DNA from: Chloroflexota bacterium
Lineage (GTDB): Bacteria; Chloroflexota; Dormibacteria; Dormibacterales; Dormibacteraceae
DNA: 39,385 nucleotides
Assembly: GCA_005889495.1 (NCBI GenBank)
Contig: VBHA01000080.1
Coordinates: forward strand, 1-39,385
Reading direction: 5' to 3'
Part shown: positions 14,966 to 22,859 of the stretch, one piece after another
How positions within the stretch are numbered: position 1 is the first letter of the stretch
Layout of the letters: each line of letters opens with the position of its first letter
Made by a program: the position numbers and the translations under genes
The notes under the pieces: model-generated
What the model was told of the DNA's origin: nothing
Database searches by the model: none
Seen by the model: the letters and a program-made list of their open reading frames with translations, nothing else

Positions 14966-15607
14966 TCACTCGACCAGGGCTAATTCCCGCGCTTTCACGA
15001 TCGCCTCCAGCTTCGAGTGCACGCCCAGCTTGCTGCCCAGGCTGCGGATGTGCGTCCGCACGGTGGTGTAGCTGATCCCCAGGCGGCTCGCGATGTCCCG
15101 GCTCGAGGTGCCCTCAGCCATCAGCCGCAGGACCTCTTTCTCTCGCGGCGTCAGGCGCTCCAGCTGGGCTTCGACCTCGCGGCGAGTGTTCAGCAGGTGC
15201 GCGATCGAGCGCGGCGTGAACAGCGTCCCGCCCTGGGCGACGGTGCGGATCGCGTCGACGACCTCTTGCGCGGCCCGCGACTTGTGGATGAAGGCGCTGG
15301 CGCCGGACTCGAGCGCGGCGATGCGCGCGGCGTCGCTGTCCTCGCGCGTGAGGAAGATGAGCTTGGTGTCAGGCCGGAGCTGCCGGATGGCGGTGGCGGC
15401 GTCCGCGCCGGTGCCGTCCGTGAGGCGGAAATCCACCAGGACGAGGTCCGGCTTCAGCTCGGCCGCGCGGGTGATCGACTCCGCGACCGTGCCCGCGCTG
15501 CCGACCACGTTCATGTCCTTCTGGTCGTTGATCAGCGCGGCCAGTCCTTCCGCCACGACCTGATGGTCTTCGATGATGAGGACCCGCGTCGTCTCTGTCT
15601 TCAACAC
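14966..15607 (-). CDS. NarL/FixJ-type response regulator
   Basis: 213 aa. The receiver domain (about 8-125) has the acidic pair ED at 13-14, phospho-acceptor Asp59 in LVLVDFRL, Thr in FLTRED and Lys in FIHKS. The LuxR-type HTH (about 148-208) includes LTPREKEVLRLMAEGTSSRDIASRLGISYTTVRTHI. It is the partner of the kinase encoded immediately upstream: the kinase TAG (15610-15608) directly abuts this GTG start (15607-15605), so translation is very likely coupled. AAGG inside the kinase end serves as ribosome site. It acts as a DNA-binding transcription factor; its targets are unknown. Confidence 0.93.
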   Translation of the reverse strand: MLKTETTRVLIIEDHQVVAEGLAALINDQKDMNVVGSAGTVAESITRAAELKPDLVLVDFRLTDGTGADAATAIRQLRPDTKLIFLTREDSDAARIAALESGASAFIHKSRAAQEVVDAIRTVAQGGTLFTPRSIAHLLNTRREVEAQLERLTPREKEVLRLMAEGTSSRDIASRLGISYTTVRTHIRSLGSKLGVHSKLEAIVKARELALVE

Positions 15608-17398
15608 CTAAACCTTATTCTCCGTGAGAGGCAGCCAGAACTCGACAGTCGTGCCAAGACCGGGCTCGCTCTTGATCTTGTTCCACCCTCCCGCCAGCAA
15701 GGCGCGCTCGTGGAGGGCGAGGAGGCCGAGGTGCCCCGGGAGCCGGTCGCGCTCCGCGACCACGAACCCGCGCCCGTTGTCCTCGACGACGCCCCGGATG
15801 CCGGCGTCCTCGACGGAGAGGGCGATGCGGATCCGGGTCGCCGACGCGTGCCTCTCGATGTTGGCCATCGCCTCGGTGAGCTGGCGGAAGAGCATCGATC
15901 GGAACTCGTACGAGAGCTCGTCGGGAAGCTCGAGCTCCGTCTCGACCTCCGCGCCTGTCATCGACTTCAGGATGCGGATGCGCTCCCGAATCGTCTCGAG
16001 GAACCCACCGGGAACTTCGAGCGCGGGCGGGCGGACCTCGAACAGCAGGCGGCGCAGTGCCTCTTCGGTCTCGGCGAGCAGGAACTGGGCCTCGCTGAGG
16101 ACGGCGCCCGCGTCGCCGTTCGGCTCATGCAGGCGCTGGAGCTGGAGCTCGGCCGCGGTCAGCTTCTGCAGGGCGTCGTCGTGGAGGTCGCCCGCGATTC
16201 GCTTGTGCGCCTTGTCGACGGCGGTGGAGACGTTCTTGAGCAGCATCTGACGAGCAGCGTCCACCTTCTGCAGGCGCTCCACGGTCTTCTTGAGGTCCGT
16301 CTCCGCGTACTTGAGCTGCCACACCAGGCCCGCGGCAAGCCCGGCGTTCTGCAGCACCCAGGCGTCTTCCCGTGAGAAGCCCTCCGAACGTCGGGAGTTG
16401 TAGGCGGCGACGAGACCCAGCCGTTCATCGCCCGCGCGCCAGGGGACCGAGATGGCGTCGTCGACCTGGAGGGTGTCGAGCACGTGCCGGAAATCGTGTG
16501 ACTCGCCGCCGCGCGACGCCCTGAACATGAGGTCGTGAAACACGACCCTGCTGGCCAGGTCGTCCCGGTCGGGTGCGCATGGCGTCGGATACAGACGTGC
16601 GAAGAACTCCTCTTCGACGCCGTGGGCCCCGCGGATCGGGCGCAGAAGCCCGTCGTCGTCCAGCTTCCAGAACAGCACCTTGTTGGCGGCCACGAGCTCG
16701 GCGATGCTGCGGGTCAGGCGACGGTAGAAGTCGGTGAGACCGTGCCCGGTCCGGGCATGTCGGGAGATCGCGAGCAGCGCATCGACGGAGGCTTCGTGGG
16801 CGTGCTCGACCCGCTCGGCGCTCCGGGCGCGCTCGTGGTTGATGAGCCTTTGCTTCTCGCTCCGGTCGAGGTCCGCGCGCAGGTTCACCATGGCGTCCAC
16901 CATCTCCTGGCGCCGCTCGTACTGCAGGGCCAGGCCGATCGCCGACCCGACCTGGTGGGCGAAGATGGCAAACGTCCGCCGCTGAATCGCGCTGTAGCCG
17001 CTGCGGCTCGCGACCCCGATCATGCCGACCACCTTGCCGGCGGCCTCGAGGTTCTGGGCGCAGGTCGACCGGATGGCGGGGGTCCCAATGTCCACGGTGC
17101 CGCTCCAGCCGACGTTCGAGATGGAGCCCGCGTAGCGTGATGCGTCGCTGAAGATCCGTTCGATCTCGTCGGTGGTCATCGGCACCGCCTCGGCCGCCTT
17201 CGAGAAGATCAGCCTCCCCTCGCCGTTCTCCTCATACAGGGCGAGGAACGCGACGGCCGACCTGGTCAGCCTGAGGGCCAGCTGCAGGGCGGTCTCGGCG
17301 ACGTCCGGGAGTGTTTTGTGGCGTGACAGCTCCGCGGACGCGGACTGGAATTCTTCGAAGATGTCGCCGAACGCAGCCTCGACCCCGATTGTCTCCAG
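15608..17398 (-). CDS. Cytosolic GAF-GAF histidine kinase (HisKA_3 type), probable CTG start
   Basis: About 596 aa if started at CTG 17398. It contains a GAF domain (about 20-160), a coiled linker (DLDRSEKQRLINHERARSAERVE), a second GAF domain (about 210-360), and a HisKA_3 dimerisation domain with His406 in RIAGDLHDDALQ. A HATPase domain follows with NIERHA, VEDNGRGF and GLLALHERALLAGG. No TM segment is present, so it senses an internal or diffusible signal. The first canonical start is GTG 17185, but 71 further in-frame codons upstream encode the missing first half of the GAF domain (LPDVAETALQLALRLTRSAVAFLALYEE). They contain no ATG, GTG or TTG. CTG 17398 lies 6 nt after GGGGGGA, ideal for ribosome binding. 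It pairs with the abutting response regulator. Confidence 0.9.
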   Translation of the reverse strand: METIGVEAAFGDIFEEFQSASAELSRHKTLPDVAETALQLALRLTRSAVAFLALYEENGEGRLIFSKAAEAVPMTTDEIERIFSDASRYAGSISNVGWSGTVDIGTPAIRSTCAQNLEAAGKVVGMIGVASRSGYSAIQRRTFAIFAHQVGSAIGLALQYERRQEMVDAMVNLRADLDRSEKQRLINHERARSAERVEHAHEASVDALLAISRHARTGHGLTDFYRRLTRSIAELVAANKVLFWKLDDDGLLRPIRGAHGVEEEFFARLYPTPCAPDRDDLASRVVFHDLMFRASRGGESHDFRHVLDTLQVDDAISVPWRAGDERLGLVAAYNSRRSEGFSREDAWVLQNAGLAAGLVWQLKYAETDLKKTVERLQKVDAARQMLLKNVSTAVDKAHKRIAGDLHDDALQKLTAAELQLQRLHEPNGDAGAVLSEAQFLLAETEEALRRLLFEVRPPALEVPGGFLETIRERIRILKSMTGAEVETELELPDELSYEFRSMLFRQLTEAMANIERHASATRIRIALSVEDAGIRGVVEDNGRGFVVAERDRLPGHLGLLALHERALLAGGWNKIKSEPGLGTTVEFWLPLTENKV

Positions 17399-17950
17399 GT
17401 CAAATCCCCCCTTTCAGCGCTCTACACATGAGTTTACTTCCATGCGCTGCGCAGAGGCGGAACATCTTGGCCTGTACTCGCGGGTACTGTCCTCCGCAGC
17501 GCGCGTTGTCACCTATGAGAGGAGCCCGCGACTGGCTGCTTCAGTCCGAGGCTCCACGAAGGTTGGGGTGGTGGCATGGCTCTGGACGCACTGGATGGAT
17601 CCTCGGTTCGGCGGTACTCGTCTACGTCGCGGCGTTCTCTAATCGCCATGGTTGCGCGCCGAGCGTTTCATCGCGTCAACGGGTCGGCGAGCCAGGTACT
17701 GGTCAGGCCCGTCGTGGTCATGGCAGCGAGAGTCCTGGGCCCTGGGCCTACCCGTCTCAAGCTGGTCAAGCTCGCTCACAACCTCAGCACCCCGGAGCCC
17801 GCCGCCGAGCCGCAAGGTCGCACCTTCGCGGATGAGCAGGCGGCCGTCGCTCAGCCGGCCCAGCGCGCCGCGTAGGCTCGCGCTGGGGCCTTCAGAAGCC
17901 TCACCGGCGCTTCCGCGGAAGAATCTTTGTAGGAGACGCGGGTAGTCCGG
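17399..17950. other. Long, mostly gene-poor stretch between kinase and small ORFs
   Basis: This stretch holds the kinase upstream region and one weak plus-strand ORF (17576-17875). No RNA gene, repeat or convincing promoter was recognised. A TAAACT box at about 17436-17431 on the minus strand could be the kinase -10, but no matching -35 is visible. Confidence 0.4.
17576..17875 (+). CDS. Small hypothetical protein, doubtful
   Basis: 99 aa from ATG 17576, or 75 aa from ATG 17648. The C-terminal two thirds have strongly GC-biased third positions and plausible composition (VMAARVLGPGPTRLKLVKLAHNLSTPEP, then GRTFADEQAAVAQPAQRAA). The first 25 codons do not, so the later ATG may be the true start. 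No family is recognised. It is followed by another small ORF on the same strand, 99 bases on. Confidence 0.35.
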   Translation: MALDALDGSSVRRYSSTSRRSLIAMVARRAFHRVNGSASQVLVRPVVVMAARVLGPGPTRLKLVKLAHNLSTPEPAAEPQGRTFADEQAAVAQPAQRAA

Positions 17951-17974
17951 TTGCAGGAGGCGTTCCTGCTACAG

Positions 17975-18211
17975 ATGAACGACTTCGATCGGTTCCTGGA
18001 GCTTCAGCTGCGGAACATGCTGGACCCCGTGGCCGCAACCCCACCCCCCGATCGCCGTGGGCGGCACGAGAGAGCGCCCATCCTGGCGGTTGAGCCGCCG
18101 ATCGGGTTCGTGCCCATGGGAATCGTGCCCAGGGGAGTCGTGGCGGACGTGATCCCGGCCAGCGAGCCGCTGCCGGTGACCGTCGCGGTCGCCCCGCTGC
18201 CGCAGCCCTAG
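17975..18211 (+). CDS. Small conserved-looking hypothetical protein
   Basis: 78 aa from ATG 17975; TTG 17951 would add 8 residues. AGGAGG at 17956-17961 is about 13 nt upstream of the ATG. It has a helical acidic N-terminus (MNDFDRFLELQLRNMLDPVA), a basic Pro-rich linker (PPPDRRGRHERAP), then a hydrophobic Pro/Val-rich tail (VEPPIGFVPMGIVPRGVVADVIP). No TM or enzyme motif. It precedes a good terminator, which supports a real transcript. Function unknown. Confidence 0.55.
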   Translation: MNDFDRFLELQLRNMLDPVAATPPPDRRGRHERAPILAVEPPIGFVPMGIVPRGVVADVIPASEPLPVTVAVAPLPQP

Positions 18212-18237
18212 AGACAGAACCCCTTCCTTCCTCTCGC

Positions 18238-18263
18238 GAGGCCGGGTCGCAAGACTCGGCCTC
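18238..18263 (+). terminator. Hairpin terminator with GCAA tetraloop
   Basis: GAGGCCGGGTC and GACTCGGCCTC form an 11-bp stem (one G-T pair) closed by the stable GNRA loop GCAA, 26 bases after the small ORF stop. The T tract is weak (TTGCT). The -10 box of the next gene begins 5 nt later. Confidence 0.65.
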
Positions 18264-18267
18264 TTGC

Positions 18268-18273
18268 TACCCT
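18268..18273 (+). promoter_or_regulatory. Putative -10 box for leaderless ilvE transcript
   Basis: TACCCT fits TAnnnT and is followed by 7 nt and then CTG 18281, the most upstream plausible ilvE start. No good -35 is visible. The geometry predicts transcription starting at or next to the start codon. Confidence 0.35.
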
Positions 18274-18280
18274 CCTGTTT

Positions 18281-19399
18281 CTGAGCCAGAGCACCTCCGC
18301 CATCGAATTCAAGGTCAGGCGCGCGGATCCCCGCGTGAGCGCGGCCGAGCGCGAGAAGCTCCTCGTGGACCTGGGCTTCGGCCGGACCTTCACCGAGCAC
18401 ATGGTCCGGATCCGATGGAACGCCGCTGTGGGTTGGCACGACGCCGAGCTCGTCCCCTACGGCTCGCTGGTCCTCGACCCCGGCACCGCGGTGCTTCACT
18501 ACGCCCAGGCGGTGTTCGAGGGATTGAAGGCCTTCCGCCAGGCGGACGGCGGCGTGGCCACCTTCCGCCCGGACGCGCACGCTGCCCGCTTCCGGCGCTC
18601 CGCCCGCAGGCTGGCACTCCCGGAGCTGCCGGAGGAGACGTTTCTCCAGGCGATCGACACCCTCCTCGACGCCGACCACGAGTGGGTGCCTTCAGCGCCC
18701 GAGCACAGCCTGTATCTCCGGCCGATGATGTTCGCGAGCGAGGTCTCGCTTTCCGTCCACCCCGCGGAGGAGGTCACCTTTCTCCTCATCGCGTCGCCTT
18801 CGGGCCCTTACTTCCCGCGCGGGGTCAAGCCGGTGACGGTCTGGCTCTCGGAGGACTTCAGCCGCGCCGCCCCGGGGGGTACGGGGGCCGCCAAGACCGG
18901 CGGCAACTACGCGGGCGGACTGCTCGCCCAGGCGCAGGCCGCGGAGCACGGGTGCGACCAGGTGGTCTGGCTCGACTCGCACGAGCACAGGTGGGTGGAG
19001 GAGATGGGTGGCATGAACCTGTGCTTCGTGTTCGGACGCGGCGCTGGGTCGCGTGTCATGACGCCGGCCCTCACGGGCACGCTGCTGCCCGGGATCACAC
19101 GGGATTCCCTGCTCGTCCTCGGCCGTGACCTGGGGTATGAGACGGAGGAGGGCGGTATCAGCGTCGAGGATTGGAGGTCGGGATGCGAGGATGGCTCGCT
19201 CAGCGAGGTGTTCGCCTGCGGCACGGCCGCCGTGATCACCCCGGTCGGCTTCGTGAAGTCGGCCCGCGCCTCCTGGACCGTCGGCGACGGCGTCATGGGC
19301 GATGTGAGCAGGCGGCTGCGCCAGGCGCTTGTCGACGTCCAGCGCGGCGCTGCGCCAGACTCGCACGAGTGGCTGTACCACGCGCGCGTATCCAGCTGA
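18281..19399 (+). CDS. ilvE: Branched-chain amino acid aminotransferase
   Basis: About 372 aa from CTG 18281; 354 aa from GTG 18335. It catalyses PLP-dependent transamination between Leu/Ile/Val and 2-oxoglutarate, cytosolic. Motifs: FGRTFTEHMVRIRW near the start, LHYAQAVFEGLKAFR, YLRPMMFASE, the PLP lysine in GGTGAAKTGGNYAGG (Lys205 from CTG), VVWLDSHEHRWVEEMGGMN with the conserved Glu, and EVFACGTAAVITPVG. The in-frame residues before GTG 18335 (IEFKVRRADPRVSAAERE) match the known N-terminus of actinobacterial-type IlvE, so translation must start earlier. The only candidates are CTG 18281 or 18275. No Shine-Dalgarno sequence is present, and a -10-like box lies 7 nt upstream of 18281, suggesting a leaderless mRNA. 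It is followed 4 bases on by a flavoprotein gene. Confidence 0.93.
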   Translation: MSQSTSAIEFKVRRADPRVSAAEREKLLVDLGFGRTFTEHMVRIRWNAAVGWHDAELVPYGSLVLDPGTAVLHYAQAVFEGLKAFRQADGGVATFRPDAHAARFRRSARRLALPELPEETFLQAIDTLLDADHEWVPSAPEHSLYLRPMMFASEVSLSVHPAEEVTFLLIASPSGPYFPRGVKPVTVWLSEDFSRAAPGGTGAAKTGGNYAGGLLAQAQAAEHGCDQVVWLDSHEHRWVEEMGGMNLCFVFGRGAGSRVMTPALTGTLLPGITRDSLLVLGRDLGYETEEGGISVEDWRSGCEDGSLSEVFACGTAAVITPVGFVKSARASWTVGDGVMGDVSRRLRQALVDVQRGAAPDSHEWLYHARVSS

Positions 19400-19403
19400 T
19401 GCG

Positions 19404-20612
19404 ATGAGACGTGTGGTCATCGTCGGCGGCGGTGGTACGGGGGACTACACCGCGTTCACCCTCCGCAAGAAAGGCTTCGACGGCGAGATCACGATCCTCA
19501 GCGCCGACCACGACCGTCCCTACGACCGTCCTTACCTCTCCAAGGAATTCCTTCGCGGCGAGATCGAGACGGCGAAGGTTTTCCTGCACGCCGAGGCCGA
19601 CTACGAGAAGGAGCGGATCGACCTGCGACTGGAGCAGCGCGTCAGCGGCGGCTCCCTGAGAGAACGAAGGCTCGCGCTCGAGGGCGGCGGGGAGGTTTCG
19701 TTCGACGTCCTCGTCCTCGGGCTTGGCGGCACGCCCCGGCGACTGCCCGAAATTCCCGAGGCCGAGAACGTCGTCACGCTCCGTTCGCTGCGTGACAGCA
19801 CGGCGATTCGCGAGGCACTCGGACGCTCCAAGCGGCTGCTCCTGATCGGTGCGGGATTCATCGGCGCGGAGGTGGCGGCTTCCGCGCGCAAGCTGGGGAA
19901 GGACGTGCTCCTCCTCGAAGCGGCGGCGGTCCCGCTCGAGCGCGCGCTCGGCCGCGAGGTCGGCGAGATCTATGCCGAGATCCATCGGGACCACGGGGTC
20001 GACGTCCGGACCAGGACAACCGTCGAGGCCTGGCACACCCGCGGCGGTCGCGTGACGGGCGTCACGCTGTCCGGCGGCAAGCGAGAAGAGGTCGACCTCG
20101 TGCTGGTCGCCGTCGGGATCCAGCCGAACGTGGAGCTACCGAAGGCTCTAGGGCTCCAGGTCGAGGGCGGCGGCGTCCGCGTCGACCAGGGCCTGCGCGC
20201 CGCCGAGGATGTCTACGTGGGCGGGGACGTTGCGCTTCACCAGCACCCCGTTCTGGGCCGAGCTGTCCGGGTCGAGCACTGGGAGGTCGCCAAGGGCCAC
20301 GGGCGCGGGATCGCGACCTCGATCGCGGACGGAGACGAGCCCTACAGGAAGCTGCCGTACTTCTGGTCCGACCAGTACGACGTGAGCCTCGAGTACCGCG
20401 GCCAAGCCTCGGGCGATGATGTCGCCGTCTGGCGCGGCGATCGCAAAGGGCGGAGCTTCTCGGTCTTCTACCTGCGAGAGGGCGTGGTCGAAGGGGTGCT
20501 TTCGATGAACGACTCGAAGACAAACGAGCTGGGCGGCAAGCTGATCGAGAGCCGGCGTACGGTCAAGGCGGCGGAGCTCGAAAGCGCAGAGCTCGCCGGC
20601 CTGACGAGCTAA
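19404..20612 (+). CDS. FAD/NAD(P)-dependent oxidoreductase, ferredoxin-reductase-like
   Basis: 402 aa from ATG 19404, four bases after ilvE, so probably co-transcribed. It has an N-terminal FAD Rossmann motif VVIVGGGGTGDYTA (4-17) and the family signature RPYDRPYLSKEFL (about 40-52). A second, NAD-binding Rossmann motif LLIGAGFIGAEVAASARKLGKDVLLLE lies at about 147-173. The FAD-closing VYVGGDVALHQ is at about 271-281, and a C-terminal reductase domain includes HWEVAKGHGRGIATSI and LPYFWSDQYDVSLEY. This matches rubredoxin/rhodocoxin reductase-type enzymes, which pass electrons from NAD(P)H to a ferredoxin or rubredoxin. The first glycine motif has TGD where PAG is usual. The redox partner is not in this window. 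Confidence 0.88.
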   Translation: MRRVVIVGGGGTGDYTAFTLRKKGFDGEITILSADHDRPYDRPYLSKEFLRGEIETAKVFLHAEADYEKERIDLRLEQRVSGGSLRERRLALEGGGEVSFDVLVLGLGGTPRRLPEIPEAENVVTLRSLRDSTAIREALGRSKRLLLIGAGFIGAEVAASARKLGKDVLLLEAAAVPLERALGREVGEIYAEIHRDHGVDVRTRTTVEAWHTRGGRVTGVTLSGGKREEVDLVLVAVGIQPNVELPKALGLQVEGGGVRVDQGLRAAEDVYVGGDVALHQHPVLGRAVRVEHWEVAKGHGRGIATSIADGDEPYRKLPYFWSDQYDVSLEYRGQASGDDVAVWRGDRKGRSFSVFYLREGVVEGVLSMNDSKTNELGGKLIESRRTVKAAELESAELAGLTS

Positions 20613-20618
20613 CTTCAG

Positions 20619-21059
20619 CTACCCGGCCGGCTGGTTCTCCTCGGGGAGCAGCCAGGGGAGCGCCTCGGCCATCGGCCGGACCAGCGTGTTGGCCTGCTCC
20701 TTGTCGATCAGGTTGCCGGCGACCAGGCCGAGCGCGGCCATGAACGCCGACTGCTCGGCCTTGTGGCCGACGTCTCCGTGCTCGGCCTTCCAGCTGACCA
20801 ACGCCTGGCCGGACTCGGTCATGCCGAAGAGGTTGCGCCGGACCTCGTCCCACGCCGGCCCGCGGTCGGCATGCTCGATCGCGTGCAGGGCGGCCTTCTC
20901 TGCGTCGTGCACGGCACTGTGCTGCAGCCGTGCGTGCCGGTCCCAACCCTGGGCAGCGCGCTCCACTCCGGCGGGGGAGAGCACGCGGATGTCGTCGATG
21001 AGGCGGGAGAGCGTGCGCTGGTGCTCGGGGAATCCGTATCCCTCGGCGTCAATTCCCAC
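20619..21059 (-). CDS. Helical hypothetical protein, last gene of the glycosyltransferase operon
   Basis: 146 aa from GTG 21059, no signal peptide or TM. Composition suggests helices rich in His, Ala and Glu (HSAVHDAEKAALHAIEHADRG, then WDEVRRNLFGMTESGQALVSWKAEHGD). No family recognised. It follows the DoxX-like gene by 12 bases on the same strand and converges with the flavoprotein gene 6 bases away. Being last in the five-gene run is the only clue to its role. Confidence 0.7.
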   Translation of the reverse strand: MGIDAEGYGFPEHQRTLSRLIDDIRVLSPAGVERAAQGWDRHARLQHSAVHDAEKAALHAIEHADRGPAWDEVRRNLFGMTESGQALVSWKAEHGDVGHKAEQSAFMAALGLVAGNLIDKEQANTLVRPMAEALPWLLPEENQPAG

Positions 21060-21071
21060 CCGCCTACGTTA

Positions 21072-21509
21072 TCAGCGCAACCACTCCGGCACCCAGCCAA
21101 ACCGGCCGAGGGCGATCGACCCCGGTCCCGAGACGATGACCTGCGCGTTGACGATGACCGCGAGGTAGTAGAGCCAGCGGAACCCATCGTCGCTCACGTC
21201 GAAAGCGACCGTGAGCGCGAGGTTCGCCGCGAGCAGGAAGCCGAGCACCCCGGCCCAGCGGGTGGCCAGGCCAAGGATCAGCAGGACGGCGGCCACCGTC
21301 TCGCCGGCAGCCTGCGCCAGCGCGAACAGGAACCAGTTCGGCACCACGACGGCGACCAGGAACTCGTGCAGGCCGGGGATCGGGTTGGCGCGGGCGGTGC
21401 TCTCGATCAGCCCCTTCATCCAGCCGACGCCCTGCCACTTCTGGCTCGCGAAGTAGAGCCAGAAGACACCCGCCACGAACCTGACGACGCTGGGCCAGGC
21501 CTCTTGCAC
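21072..21509 (-). CDS. DoxX-like integral membrane protein
   Basis: 145 aa from GTG 21509. Four membrane segments: about 8-25 (VRFVAGVFWLYFASQKW), about 48-70 (FLVAVVVPNWFLFALAQAAGE), about 73-98 (VAAVLLILGLATRWAGVLGFLLAANLAL) and about 108-128 (RWLYYLAVIVNAQVIVSGPG). The pattern and the ASQKW and GLATRWAG segments fit the DoxX/DoxD-like family, whose members are linked to quinone-dependent oxidation or redox stress, often without a known substrate. It is 21 bases after the radical SAM gene and 12 before the next, hence operonic. No strong ribosome site was seen. Confidence 0.75.
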   Translation of the reverse strand: MQEAWPSVVRFVAGVFWLYFASQKWQGVGWMKGLIESTARANPIPGLHEFLVAVVVPNWFLFALAQAAGETVAAVLLILGLATRWAGVLGFLLAANLALTVAFDVSDDGFRWLYYLAVIVNAQVIVSGPGSIALGRFGWVPEWLR

Positions 21510-21530
21510 GGACGACAGGCTAGCGGCAGC

Positions 21531-22859
21531 TCACTTCATGACGCGAAGCATCGGGTCCGTGGCGAGCTGGAACGCCCTGGCCGCCGGCCGCATGTGCATG
21601 CGGTTGAGCCGGTGCTGGATCGCGCCTTTGAGGATCGCGGCTCGAAGCTTGTTCTCCGAGAAATCGGTGTTGAACAGCAGCCGGTTGTGACGCACCTTGT
21701 GCCATTCCCCGTGGAGCCGCCGCTCGCGCACCCTGTCGTAAAAGCCAGTGCCGGGCAGCGGATAGGCGATCGTGTAGCTGACGTAATCGAGGGGCAGGCT
21801 GCTCGAGAAGTTGATGCTGCGGATCAGCGAGTCCGTGGTCTCGCCGATGTAGCCGACCATGAAGAAGCCGGCGGCCTTGATCCCGGCCGCCACGCAGGCC
21901 GTGACCGCGGCACGGGCCTGGTCGGGCGTGATGCCTTTCTTCATCTCTTTGAGCACGCGTTCGTCACCCGATTCGATGCCGAAGAAGATCCGCTTGCAGC
22001 CGGCGCGGCGCATCTGCTCGAACAGCGCCTGGTCGACGTGCGTGACCCGGCTCAGGCACTCCCACGTCAGAGGGAGGTGAGCATTCTCGATCGCGGCGGC
22101 GAGCTCGAACGTGCGCTTGTAGTTGAGCGTGAAGAGGTCGTCGGACATCCAGACGTGGTCGTAGCCGAGCTCCGCGATCTCGCGCATCTCCGCGACGACG
22201 GTGTCGATGGGCCGGGCGCTGAAGAGGTCGCCAAAGACCGACTTGTGGCAGAAGTCGCAGCGAAACGGGCAGCCGCGCGTCGACATCAAAGGCGTGGTCG
22301 CGTCCTTCCAGTGTTTGCGCCAGTAGCCGATGTACTCGTCGTTGGGAACATCGCCCCGATAAGGGAGCGGCAGGTGCGTCATGTCCTTGGTGCGCTGGCG
22401 CGCCGTGCTCCTGACCACCTCGCCGTCGCGCTTGAACACGACCCCGGGGATCTCCTCGAACCGCCGATCGTCGAGGTGCTCCATGATCGAGACGATCGTC
22501 TCCTCGCCCTCGCCCACGGCGACGAGATCGAACTCGTCGACGAAGGTGTCCGGCTCGCCCGACGGATAGGGGCCCCCGACCACGGTCAGCGCCTTGCCGC
22601 GCACCTGCGCCGCCAGCGAGAGGGCCTCGTCCTGCATGGTGATCATGCAGTAGATGCCGATGACCGACGGCCTGAGACGGTCGATCTCGGCCAGTACCTC
22701 GTGCCGCTCGAGGAACGTGTGGTCGATGTGACGCACGGAGTAGCCCGACGCGCGAAGGGACGCGCTGAGGTACATGAGGCCGAGAGACGGCATGATCCAG
22801 TGCCTCCCCTGCCTCGGCGCACGCTGTGGGTAGACGAGCACAACGTCGGCTCGTTCCAT
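21531..22859 (-). CDS. Radical SAM protein with B12-binding-like N-terminal domain
   Basis: 442 aa. Residues 1-140 form a Rossmann-like domain typical of the B12-binding radical SAM class (VVLVYPQRAPRQGRHWIMPSLGLMYLSASLRASGY, VVGGPYPSGEPD, VAVGEGEETI); the classical cobalamin DxHxxG motif is not obvious. The radical SAM core about 185-390 has the iron-sulfur motif C197-PFR-C201-DF-C204 and FFGIESGDERVLKEMKKG. The class includes methyltransferases and cyclases acting on lipids, antibiotics and carbohydrates; the substrate here is unknown. Its ATG directly abuts the TAG of the giant glycosyltransferase upstream, so the two are translationally coupled and probably act in one pathway. Confidence 0.9.
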   Translation of the reverse strand: MERADVVLVYPQRAPRQGRHWIMPSLGLMYLSASLRASGYSVRHIDHTFLERHEVLAEIDRLRPSVIGIYCMITMQDEALSLAAQVRGKALTVVGGPYPSGEPDTFVDEFDLVAVGEGEETIVSIMEHLDDRRFEEIPGVVFKRDGEVVRSTARQRTKDMTHLPLPYRGDVPNDEYIGYWRKHWKDATTPLMSTRGCPFRCDFCHKSVFGDLFSARPIDTVVAEMREIAELGYDHVWMSDDLFTLNYKRTFELAAAIENAHLPLTWECLSRVTHVDQALFEQMRRAGCKRIFFGIESGDERVLKEMKKGITPDQARAAVTACVAAGIKAAGFFMVGYIGETTDSLIRSINFSSSLPLDYVSYTIAYPLPGTGFYDRVRERRLHGEWHKVRHNRLLFNTDFSENKLRAAILKGAIQHRLNRMHMRPAARAFQLATDPMLRVMK

